DNA of 64,000 nt from Methanobacteriota archaeon (GTDB lineage: Archaea; Methanobacteriota; Methanobacteria; Methanobacteriales; Methanobacteriaceae): positions 1-64,000 of the forward strand of contig JAEYPF010000021.1 of assembly GCA_023411115.1 (NCBI GenBank). The letters run 5' to 3'. A program made the translations under genes and the position numbers. Of this stretch, positions 1 to 6,958 are shown one piece after another. The notes beneath the pieces are model-generated. The model made no database searches. It saw only the letters and a program-made list of their open reading frames with translations, and had not been told where the DNA came from. The first letter of the stretch is position 1. The number at the start of each line of letters is the position of its first letter.

Positions 1-127
1 ACACTCCTCAGAATTACAATACTACTACAACCAGGGGCTACTGAACCAAAATTACACTGCAGTCAACTCAAGCACCAAAGAATACTACAAAAACCTCTAC
101 CAAAACAACAAACAAAACTACGAATAA
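1..127 (+). CDS. C-terminal end of an unidentified protein, cut by the window edge
   Basis: A reading frame enters from the left edge (first full codon at 2) and ends with TAA at 125-127. The 41 visible residues are rich in Tyr, Asn and Gln, for example NQGLLNQNYTAVNSS and YYKNLYQNNKQNYE. The codons for these residues mostly end in C (tac, aac), unlike the T-ending usage of most neighbours, so this looks like real, selected coding sequence. No domain can be recognised from such a short piece. A polar, repeat-like tail would fit a surface or secreted protein, but that is a guess. The stop abuts the stop of the convergent kinase gene with no spacer. Confidence 0.6.
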   Translation, partial: HSSELQYYYNQGLLNQNYTAVNSSTKEYYKNLYQNNKQNYE

Positions 128-2500
128 TTAAGCGTTGGGTTTAAATGGTAAGGTAAAATAAAAAGTCGATCCTTTTCCAGGTTCTGATTCAACCCATAAC
201 CTACCGCTGTGCCCTTCAACTACCTTTTTGACAATGGATAGACCAATTCCATTTACATTATGTTTTTCCTTTATATGCAAATATGGATATACTGTAAAAA
301 TATGTTCAATACACTGTGGGTCAATGCCAGCCCCATTATCATGTATGCTAATGACATATTCTTCGTTTTTATAATCTTTAAGTGCTGTAATATGGATTGT
401 AAGGGTTTCATTTTCTTTTCTAAATTCTATAATATTGGTAATCAAGTACTTAAACACTTTACTTACTTGATCAGAATCTGCAATGATTTCTGGAAGTTTA
501 TCATAGGTAACTTCAATATCATTTTCATTAATTTTTAAATCAGATAAAACTTTATTAAGAGATTCTTCAATATCCACAGGTTTAAATACCTTTTTTACCC
601 CTGATACGTTGGCATATTCAAGTAAATCCAAAATTATCTGTTTCAGGTTGATACTTTCATCTGTAATATCCTTTATGATACCATCAACATTATCTCTATT
701 TTTTTCCAGATCCCTTGCAAGATCTATAATGGTTTCCAGATGTTCCTGTACATAATAAGCTGTTATATAGGTATATTGCTCAAATTCTTGATTGAAAAGA
801 CTTAATTTCTCTAAAAGTTCCTTTAATTTTATTTCTGAATTTTTACGTTCACTAATATCACGAGAAACCCCAAGAGCAACCTTTTTATCCCTTAGTTTAA
901 AAAGATGAGTGTTGACCTCAACAGGTATTCTTTTACCGTCTTTAGCTATATGGACTATCTCAAATTTAGCATATCCATTGGTCCAAAGTTCTACTGCATT
1001 ATTAGCCATATCTACTCTTTTATCAGGGGCAACTATATCTATGGGAGAAATATTCTGGAATTCTTCGTAGGTATAACCAAGTCGTTTATATCCCACTTCA
1101 TTTACTTCAATGAATTTCCCAGGCATTCCGTTTTCATTCATTTCATGTAATGTAATCATATCATTCGCTTTGTTGAATATTTCCCTGAACTTTTCTTCGC
1201 TTTCTTTTAGGGACTCTTCCATCTGCTTACGTATTGAGATATCCCTAGAAACTGTAAGGTAAACCTTTTGTCCTTTGTAGTTAATAGTGTGACCGTTAAC
1301 TTCAACTGGTATTCTTTTACCGTCTTTAGCAACATGAACAATTTCAAAATTACTACAGCCCTTTTCTGCTATTTCTACTGCATTTTTTTGCATTTCTACC
1401 CTTTTATCTGGGGCAATTATATCTGTAGGGCCCATATTTAATAGTTCTTCCTTACTGTAGCCTAATCTATTTAATCCAACTTCATTTACCTCAATATACT
1501 TTCCAGGCATTCCATTTTCTTTTAGTTCTGATACGGTTATCATATCATTTGCTTTATTGAATATCAAGCGGAATTTTTCTTCACTTTCCTTTAATGATTT
1601 GTAAGCATTTTTTAATTCTTCCTCTGCTCTTTTACGTTCACTTATATCACGGAAAACAACCTGAACAGCTTTTTTGCCTTTATAGTCAAATCCAGTTGAT
1701 AAGACTTCCACATCTATGGATTTTCCATCAACTGTTAACAATTTTTCTTCTAGTGATGAGACAGCTTTATTTTCCAGTATTTCTTGAATACGTTGCGTTA
1801 CAGTCTCTCTGTAATCTGGATGAACAAAATTAAGTAATGGTGTATTAACATATTTTTTAGGATTTTTTACCCCTAAAAGTTGCAGTGCTTTATTATTTGC
1901 AGAGATGATTTTACCTTCTTGATGAATAATAACTGCATCAAAAGAATTCTCTAACAATTCACGGTAGTGTGTTTCACTTTCTACTAATTCATATTCTATT
2001 TTCTTTCGCAGTTTAATTTCTTTTTTTAATTCTTCATTGGCTTTTTGTAGTTCAATGGTTCTCTCTTTAACTTTAATTTCCAGATTATCATGTGCCTTTT
2101 GTAACTCTTTTTCAGCTTTTTCCTGATCTGTGACATCTATTCTAAGCATAACAAAGAGCCCATTTGGTGTTGAAAACCCAGAAAATTGATAATACCTATT
2201 TAAAGGAGGTAAATAAGCTTTAAATGTTTTACTTTTACCTGTAACAATTATTTCATTGGCCATTTTAATATGAGGCCATATATTCTCAAATCCATAAAGT
2301 TCACTGATACGTTTACCAATATAATACTCGTGCGAATTACCAGAACCTACAATTGTGGACTGGTTAACATATTTTACTATAAAATCTATAACTCTACCTT
2401 CACTGTCATAAATGGGTTCATAAACAGATACTCCTTCAAGCATATTATCAAATAGTTTGAAGTTATTTTGGTCAAATGAGTAGCTATCCGCTTCTGTCAT
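128..2500 (-). CDS. multi-PAS sensor kinase homologue lacking the phospho-accepting His
   Basis: A soluble 790-residue protein with no membrane segment. It has an N-terminal PAS-like region (about 10-125), a coiled coil (about 130-175), then PAS domains at about 178-290, 305-425 and 430-550, a dimerisation helix region (about 565-640) and an HATPase_c domain (about 665-785). The last two PAS domains are near copies (both carry EEKFR, IFNKANDMIT and KDGKRIPVEV), showing an internal duplication. ATP-binding boxes are present: TNIIEF (N box), DNGAGID (G1), GIGLSIV (G2) and a final GKGSTFYFTLP. In the dimerisation helix, where related kinases in this window read SHDLQEPL, this one reads AYYVQEHL, so the phosphorylated His is Tyr582. 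It may be a kinase-dead sensor, a partner in heterodimers, or an ATP-gated regulator. There is no adjacent response regulator. Confidence 0.85.
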   Translation of the reverse strand: MTEADSYSFDQNNFKLFDNMLEGVSVYEPIYDSEGRVIDFIVKYVNQSTIVGSGNSHEYYIGKRISELYGFENIWPHIKMANEIIVTGKSKTFKAYLPPLNRYYQFSGFSTPNGLFVMLRIDVTDQEKAEKELQKAHDNLEIKVKERTIELQKANEELKKEIKLRKKIEYELVESETHYRELLENSFDAVIIHQEGKIISANNKALQLLGVKNPKKYVNTPLLNFVHPDYRETVTQRIQEILENKAVSSLEEKLLTVDGKSIDVEVLSTGFDYKGKKAVQVVFRDISERKRAEEELKNAYKSLKESEEKFRLIFNKANDMITVSELKENGMPGKYIEVNEVGLNRLGYSKEELLNMGPTDIIAPDKRVEMQKNAVEIAEKGCSNFEIVHVAKDGKRIPVEVNGHTINYKGQKVYLTVSRDISIRKQMEESLKESEEKFREIFNKANDMITLHEMNENGMPGKFIEVNEVGYKRLGYTYEEFQNISPIDIVAPDKRVDMANNAVELWTNGYAKFEIVHIAKDGKRIPVEVNTHLFKLRDKKVALGVSRDISERKNSEIKLKELLEKLSLFNQEFEQYTYITAYYVQEHLETIIDLARDLEKNRDNVDGIIKDITDESINLKQIILDLLEYANVSGVKKVFKPVDIEESLNKVLSDLKINENDIEVTYDKLPEIIADSDQVSKVFKYLITNIIEFRKENETLTIHITALKDYKNEEYVISIHDNGAGIDPQCIEHIFTVYPYLHIKEKHNVNGIGLSIVKKVVEGHSGRLWVESEPGKGSTFYFTLPFKPNA

Positions 2501-2893
2501 GTTTTCATCTTCTTTATATGTTCTTATTAAAGAGTCAGTTAATATGAAATTTATTATTATATTATTATCAAAGTTAAATACTAATATAAACGTTGTGGTT
2601 GGTTAACCTATATATTAAGATAGATTTTGTATACAACTTATTTTAAATTAATTTTATAAAAAAATGGAAATTATTGAAAAAAAAATCTTAAAACAAAATA
2701 ATATCATGATTACATGTGAAAAATTAAAGATGTTAAAAGAGGATAGTTTCAATTAAACTATCATAATAATAATACACTTTGCTCTAAAAACAAAAGAATA
2801 AAATTGCTATAAATTCATATATATAGTAAGATTAGAAGTTAAATAAATCTTGAAATTACTTAATTTAAAATATAAATGGATGTGGAGTATTTA
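2501..2893. other. divergent intergenic region with a hairpin
   Basis: Very AT-rich spacer between the divergent kinase gene and the UPF0047 gene. A TATA-like run near 2606-2616, read on the minus strand, could serve the kinase. Another (tatatatag) near 2815-2823 could serve the plus-strand gene. A perfect inverted repeat, GATAGTTT and AAACTATC with a five-base spacer, lies at 2742-2762. No coding frame is convincing. Confidence 0.4.
2742..2762. promoter_or_regulatory. inverted repeat between divergent genes
   Basis: GATAGTTT-CAATT-AAACTATC: perfect eight-base arms around a five-base spacer, in an otherwise structureless AT-rich spacer. It could be an operator or a transcript-end hairpin. 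Its position about 130 bases upstream of the UPF0047 start and 240 upstream of the kinase start leaves the role open. Confidence 0.3.
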
Positions 2894-3292
2894 ATGATTT
2901 TTACAAAAACATTACACATAGAAACTGAAAAACCTGGAGATATTATTAATTTAACCCATAAAATTGAAGGTGTGGTTGGCGAGTCGAAGATCAGTAACGG
3001 CATTGTGCATGTCTTTGCTCCACACGCCACTGCTGTTTTTGCATTAACAGAACTTGAAAGTAAGTTAAGGGAAGATATTGATAATTTACTTGATAATTTA
3101 ACCCCTAAAGAAGGATGGGAGCATGATGTAAATGCTTATTCTCATCTCAGGTCAATGCTTCTTCCTCCCGATAGGACACTACCCATACGAAATGGAAGAG
3201 TTATCAAGGGAACTTGGCAGGATTTATTTTTTATAGAAGCAGACACATCAGGCAGATTAAGGAAGATAGAGGTAACTGTTATTGGAGAATAG
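2894..3292 (+). CDS. UPF0047 (YjbQ) family protein
   Basis: A 132-residue cytoplasmic protein of the UPF0047/YjbQ family. Members have been reported to have weak thiamine-phosphate synthase activity, but the physiological role is unsettled. Family hallmarks visible are HVFAPHATAVFALTE, the acidic helix DIDNLLDNLTP, NAYSHLRSMLLPP, and the C-terminal GTWQDLFFIEADTSGR. Length is normal for the family. An ATG lies six codons upstream (2876), but a GGAG at 2884-2887 sits six bases before the ATG at 2894, so the shorter form beginning MIFTKTL is preferred. A small gene follows 24 bases downstream with its own strong ribosome site, so the two are probably co-transcribed. Confidence 0.88.
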   Translation: MIFTKTLHIETEKPGDIINLTHKIEGVVGESKISNGIVHVFAPHATAVFALTELESKLREDIDNLLDNLTPKEGWEHDVNAYSHLRSMLLPPDRTLPIRNGRVIKGTWQDLFFIEADTSGRLRKIEVTVIGE

Positions 3293-3316
3293 ATTTTAAT
3301 ATTAAGGAGGCTTAAA

Positions 3317-3517
3317 ATGGGCAAATTAAGGTCAACTATTGGGTTTGTAGGTGAAGATGGTGTTATATTAAAGGATCATTCTATTTTCGATAAGGGCGAA
3401 GTTGTGGTTGTAATATCTACTGAAAATATTTATGAAATTTTAAATGAAATGCTTGAAATCCAGGGAAATATTGAGTCAAGTAAACGCTGGATAGATGAAA
3501 TAAAAGAAATTGAATGA
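3317..3517 (+). CDS. small conserved-looking protein downstream of UPF0047
   Basis: A 66-residue protein preceded by an excellent AGGAGG ribosome site (about 3303-3309). The first half is beta-rich (IGFVGEDGVILKD, GEVVVVIST). The second half is an acidic amphipathic helix (EILNEMLEIQGNIESSKRWIDEIKEIE contains the pattern). No known domain is recognised. Close spacing to the UPF0047 gene suggests one transcript and perhaps a shared function. Confidence 0.65.
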   Translation: MGKLRSTIGFVGEDGVILKDHSIFDKGEVVVVISTENIYEILNEMLEIQGNIESSKRWIDEIKEIE

Positions 3518-3572
3518 AATTTTAAACAAAGTAAAATGTTATGTGTGTATGTGAATCTTTTAAATATTCCAT

Positions 3573-4025
3573 TTATTTGTCTCTTCCAATTATTAAGAAG
3601 AAAAGTTCCACTATTGTGGCAATTGTAATACCAACCATAATAAATATTAAAGCTATAGTCACGCTCCAGTCAATTAAAAATGAACTGAAATTGAATGGAA
3701 ATACAGTGAAAATATTGTATACTGCAATAATGGCAACGATATTTAAAATTATTTTCATTATATGCCGGAACCATCCTGGATTATAAACAAGAAGTACAAT
3801 ATTTCCGATGATTGTAACTATAATTGCCGCATTTATAATCCATAAAATATCATTAAGTGCATTTGTAATAAAATAAACATGCCAGTTAATCAAATTGTTA
3901 AAAATATAGAGTAAAATGATGTTCACAACTATTGCTGCAATATATTCTGATTTTCTGCCCTTTTTATCACGTTTTGCAGTCATCCTATCTACAAAACCAG
4001 GACTATGATCTTCATCATGTTTCAA
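3573..4025 (-). CDS. four-helix membrane protein of unknown function
   Basis: A 150-residue protein with a charged cytoplasmic N-terminus (MKHDEDHSPGFVDRMTAKRDKKGRK). Four strongly hydrophobic segments follow at roughly 28-48, 58-82, 88-108 and 118-145, with a short charged end (GRDK). It has no catalytic motif. Its ATG overlaps the stop of the upstream cyclo-ligase-like gene by four bases (ATGA), so the two are translationally coupled. Function unknown. Confidence 0.75.
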   Translation of the reverse strand: MKHDEDHSPGFVDRMTAKRDKKGRKSEYIAAIVVNIILLYIFNNLINWHVYFITNALNDILWIINAAIIVTIIGNIVLLVYNPGWFRHIMKIILNIVAIIAVYNIFTVFPFNFSSFLIDWSVTIALIFIMVGITIATIVELFFLIIGRDK

Positions 4026-4678
4026 TGAATCACTTCCATATCATTAAGATATTTATCTAACTCATGTTTATTGACTCTGATTACTCTTTCTGGTGTTACT
4101 ATCATATTTATTTTTTGATCGTGTATTTCCACAGGAACTTCATCTATTATCTGTAATTCATGGACGGTAGTTACAATTGGAGTGCTAGTTTTAACGGCTT
4201 TTTCCTCAAATAAATGAGATATTTCCATATCACCATAGCCGCCGCCTTTACCAAGTCTGTTTCCAGATAAATCAACTGCTACAGAACCTTCAATTACAAG
4301 ATCTACTTTGGGAAATTCATTAATTCTCCTTCCAAAATTGAAGGCTCCATTTATGGTAGCTGCCAGTTTTTCTTTTCCTTTAACACGATGCGGATCTATT
4401 AAAAGATAACCCTCTTTTAATTTTGGAGAAGCCATAATCAAAAGTTTTCCATCCCTGAGTGCAAGTTCACGTACTTTTTTCTGTGCAGAATCTGGGCTTG
4501 AAAAGATTACTCTTGAGTTTTCCCATTCTTTAGTGTTTTTTAATAATTTAGCCGCCTCAGTTGACCCTAAAAAATTAGGTATTCTGCCATATGGGGGCTT
4601 TGGAGGTTTAGATAAATTATTGTTTTCTAAAGTGTTCCAAATCAAGTTCCGTATCCTTTCTTTATCATCAACTTTCAT
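4022..4678 (-). CDS. 5-formyltetrahydrofolate cyclo-ligase family protein
   Basis: A 218-residue protein of the 5-FTHF cyclo-ligase (MTHFS) superfamily. The hallmark GKGGGYGD lies at residues 143-150, preceded by DLVIEGSVAVDLSGNRLG. The end has a beta strand pattern (MIVTPERVIRV) typical of the family. Members bind ATP and a formyl-pterin. Methanogens mostly use tetrahydromethanopterin rather than folate, so the natural substrate may differ, or the enzyme may belong to the looser MTHFS-like group. The first gene of a two-gene operon with the membrane protein that overlaps its stop codon. Confidence 0.82.
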   Translation of the reverse strand: MKVDDKERIRNLIWNTLENNNLSKPPKPPYGRIPNFLGSTEAAKLLKNTKEWENSRVIFSSPDSAQKKVRELALRDGKLLIMASPKLKEGYLLIDPHRVKGKEKLAATINGAFNFGRRINEFPKVDLVIEGSVAVDLSGNRLGKGGGYGDMEISHLFEEKAVKTSTPIVTTVHELQIIDEVPVEIHDQKINMIVTPERVIRVNKHELDKYLNDMEVIH

Positions 4679-4825
4679 TCATTTTATTGTATGCATTAAG
4701 TTAAATAAATAAGAATACTGCACATAAGTGACAAACTATCTTGATTATAAAAAACATTAGATACGAGATTTTGCATAAAAAATAGTAAAAAAATATAAAT
4801 TTAAAAAATCCGGCAAAAAATCTTT

Positions 4826-4898
4826 CGAAAATTTTTATAAAAATTTTTGAGTGCTGTTAAAAATCCTTGATTTTTAACGCACCAACATTTCATGTTTG
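4826..4898. repeat. short-hairpin cluster downstream of the sulfur-relay operon
   Basis: Three hairpins in a row: an AT-rich arm pair at 4826-4849, then GTTAAAAATC-CTT-GATTTTTAAC at 4856-4878 (perfect ten-base stem, three-base loop), then AACAT-TTC-ATGTT at 4884-4896. GTGC before and GCAC after the middle stem extend it around a one-base bulge. The cluster lies directly after the stop of the minus-strand membrane protein gene, where it could end transcription or protect the mRNA end. The same design recurs elsewhere in the window. Confidence 0.7.
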
Positions 4899-4902
4899 AG
4901 TG

Positions 4903-5229
4903 TTAAAGTACCGACGCAATTGCCAGCACAGGAATCATTGCCATAAGCGCCAGATGAGGTGCATATGCTGGCGATGTCTGAAAATTATACTTGAGTGTTG
5001 CCCAGGTCTGTGTAAATGCTGTGATTGCTGCAACTAACTGCAAAGCGACTGCTGCGTAGATAACAATAAGATTACCTGTGGCGATAGCCGCAAGAGTGAC
5101 TATAATTGCCAGTATCAAAGCACCAAAATGTGGAGCTAAGCGCATACCTGACATTCTAAATGTTATAAAACCGCTTGCAATACCGCTCACAAGTATTGCG
5201 AGAACTATTACTGGATAAGTGACTTGCAT
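4903..5229 (-). CDS. small four-helix membrane protein of the TusA/DsrE operon
   Basis: A 108-residue, almost entirely hydrophobic protein with about four transmembrane helices (roughly 4-24, 32-52, 54-75, 88-107) and a short hydrophilic connection (TWATLKYNFQTSPAYAPH). It contains no Cys, so it cannot itself carry sulfur. It starts 13 bases after the TusA-DsrE gene behind a strong AAGGAGG site. It is last in the operon DUF169, TusA-DsrE, membrane protein, and is a plausible membrane anchor or transporter for a sulfur or selenium relay. That role is inferred from position only. Confidence 0.75.
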   Translation of the reverse strand: MQVTYPVIVLAILVSGIASGFITFRMSGMRLAPHFGALILAIIVTLAAIATGNLIVIYAAVALQLVAAITAFTQTWATLKYNFQTSPAYAPHLALMAMIPVLAIASVL

Positions 5230-5242
5230 TTTTTACCTCCTT

Positions 5243-6073
5243 TTAAAAGTTTACAACCGCATATGTTGGGTCGCTTAGCAGTGTAACGTATGTAGCAGCC
5301 CCTGCAAGACTGGTGCCTTCTACCAGGTCCTCTTGTTTCATTCCTCTAAATTCTGCACTGAGTTCGCACACATAAATCTTAGCGCCTGCATCTATGACTT
5401 CTGCCATGAGCCTGTCTAATCTATCAAAAGAAGGGTGTTTTACCTTTGATGCATTGCCTTTTTTGGCTATACTTGCCCCATCCATTAGTAAAAATACTGT
5501 CACTTTTTTACCCATACTGAGGGCAGCTTTTGAAAATATAAATGTGGCATATGCTCTTTCTGCATTTCCTATTCCATTACTTTGAGCAACCAAGACTTTA
5601 TCTCTGTTAGCTGCAACTGTTCCAGGTGTTACAACCGGTATTTCGGTCTTTTCTATTACAATGTAATTTTTATCATTATCTATACCTTTTTCAACAACTG
5701 TACCGTTCATTTCGGGAATAGAAATTGCTATGTCTTCAATAGCTTCGCCACTTTTGCTCTTAACCTTTATACGGTCTCCAGCTGTCATGCAACTCAGCTT
5801 ATCACCCACCAGTATGATAGGTCCCGGGCATGTTTCTCCTGTAACGTCTAATTCTTCTGCCTGTAATTTTGTCATTCTTACCACGACGGTTTGATCTTCT
5901 GAATTTTCTATTTCATAGGTAAATCCAAATTTTTTTGCCACTTTTTCCAGTCCCTCTTCTGATCCTGGACTAAGGGTCAATATAAGTCCATCCCCTGCAC
6001 CATTTTTTATAATGTTTTCTGCCATTATGGCTGCATTAGGTGCCTTAATTCCCATGGCTGTAACTTTTTTCAT
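5243..6073 (-). CDS. TusA-like/TusA/DsrE sulfur-relay fusion protein
   Basis: A 276-residue cytoplasmic protein. Residues about 72-143 form a TusA (SirA-like) domain with the CPGP motif; Cys82 is the expected persulfide carrier. Residues about 5-70 look like a second, degenerate TusA copy (AENIIKNGAGDGLILTL, then GFTYEIE) in which the CPxP position reads KAPN. Residues about 157-276 form a DsrE/DsrF-type domain (KVLVAQSNGIGNAERAY, VTVFLLMDGA) with a likely active Cys236 in IYVCELSAEFRGM. TusA and DsrE proteins normally pass sulfane sulfur between partners, so a fusion would do this within one chain. The gene sits 12 bases after DUF169 and 13 before the membrane protein. Confidence 0.87.
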   Translation of the reverse strand: MKKVTAMGIKAPNAAIMAENIIKNGAGDGLILTLSPGSEEGLEKVAKKFGFTYEIENSEDQTVVVRMTKLQAEELDVTGETCPGPIILVGDKLSCMTAGDRIKVKSKSGEAIEDIAISIPEMNGTVVEKGIDNDKNYIVIEKTEIPVVTPGTVAANRDKVLVAQSNGIGNAERAYATFIFSKAALSMGKKVTVFLLMDGASIAKKGNASKVKHPSFDRLDRLMAEVIDAGAKIYVCELSAEFRGMKQEDLVEGTSLAGAATYVTLLSDPTYAVVNF

Positions 6074-6085
6074 AGCGGTTTTCTC

Positions 6086-6772
6086 CTAAAGTTCTCCCCA
6101 TTTTTCTTTAAATGTTTTAAGAGCATCTACTATTTCATCAAAGTTTTTAGCAGGAATACCAAGAATAACTTCTTCGTCTGCTATTTTTGCATATTTACGG
6201 GATCCACTGCATCCAAGGGTCATGTTAGGCACACCACGTTCCTTTACTGCCACCACAGCATCTGCGCATAAAGACTGTATACCTGAATAATCACTTGAAA
6301 TTCTACCTCCTTTTGCCCTTAAATAAGCTTGAGATACTCTTAATGCCTGTCTTGGTGTAAGTACAAGAATTATTACATCTGGTTCATAGTCTGCAGTTTC
6401 AAGGGGTGAATAAAGTGAGGCATAATATTCTTCACTTGATTTAGGTATAGCAGCTACTGTTTCACTGGCCACTTCGGCAGTTTCAAAGTTTCCAAGCTGA
6501 TGGTACATCTTACCAGTTGCTACACTTTCAGGTAATGATTCAATTCCCATTACTCCAGCTCCACCTTTACATAGGTGCTCCTGTGAAGTTGCATATCCCT
6601 TATTACCAATTAATCGTGCGTCTTGAACAAACTCACAGTGTCTTTTCTTTTCATCTATCTTTTGATAACCATTTGGTATTTCATCAGAAGATTTTACCAA
6701 TTTTACGGCCACAGGGCTTCCTTTTAATCCCAATAGTTCCTTTAACTCTTTTACCTTTTCACCATAGATCAT
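6086..6772 (-). CDS. DUF169 family protein, first gene of a sulfur-relay-like operon
   Basis: A 228-residue cytoplasmic protein matching the DUF169 pattern, with LKGSPVAVKLV near the N-terminus, PDVIILVLTPRQALRVSQAY in the middle and CADAVVAV later. Cys46, Cys68, Cys169 and Cys188 (the last in LGCSGSRKYA) could hold metal or sulfur. The biochemical role of DUF169 is not established. An ATG seven codons upstream (6793) is less likely than the one at 6772, because GGAGG (6780-6784 on the plus strand as CCTCC) lies seven bases before 6772. The promoter region carries palindromic operator-like sites shared with the divergent HTH-GAF gene. Confidence 0.85.
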   Translation of the reverse strand: MIYGEKVKELKELLGLKGSPVAVKLVKSSDEIPNGYQKIDEKKRHCEFVQDARLIGNKGYATSQEHLCKGGAGVMGIESLPESVATGKMYHQLGNFETAEVASETVAAIPKSSEEYYASLYSPLETADYEPDVIILVLTPRQALRVSQAYLRAKGGRISSDYSGIQSLCADAVVAVKERGVPNMTLGCSGSRKYAKIADEEVILGIPAKNFDEIVDALKTFKEKWGEL

Positions 6773-6801
6773 ATTATGGCCTCCATGTAACATTCTTAAA
6801 T

Positions 6802-6849
6802 TATACTATAAAGTATAACTATACATCATAGTATAACTTATAGTATATA
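6802..6849. promoter_or_regulatory. operator-like repeats and TATA box in front of the DUF169 operon
   Basis: Two 16-base sites, TATACTATAAAGTATA (6802-6817) and TATACATCATAGTATA (6820-6835), share the outer TATAC/GTATA arms, and a half-site ATAGTATA follows at 6840-6847. Read on the minus strand, TTTATATA near 6845-6852 is a good TATA box, placing transcription start near 6820, within the sites. A protein bound there should block the DUF169 operon. The same 16-base palindrome occurs in perfect form before the divergent regulator gene. Confidence 0.6.
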
Positions 6850-6933
6850 AATCTTATCCTGGTCAAAAATGTGTATTGGGATGTATAAAGGTTAAAAAAT
6901 AATTTTACACAACATTTATATGAGTTAATGATC

Positions 6934-6949
6934 TATACTATATAGTATA
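6934..6949. promoter_or_regulatory. perfect palindromic operator before the HTH-GAF regulator
   Basis: TATACTATATAGTATA is a perfect 16-base palindrome ending nine bases before the regulator ATG. A TATA-like ATTTATATG lies at about 6913-6921, so transcription should start within the palindrome. This is a textbook position for autorepression, and the encoded protein has an N-terminal winged helix. Two related copies lie across the divergent promoter. Confidence 0.65.
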
Positions 6950-6958
6950 AAATTAGGG

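Noticed and set aside
260..538. Plus-strand frames inside the first kinase gene and similar frames elsewhere
   Set aside because: Shadows of real genes: hydrophobic or low-complexity translations with no ribosome sites.
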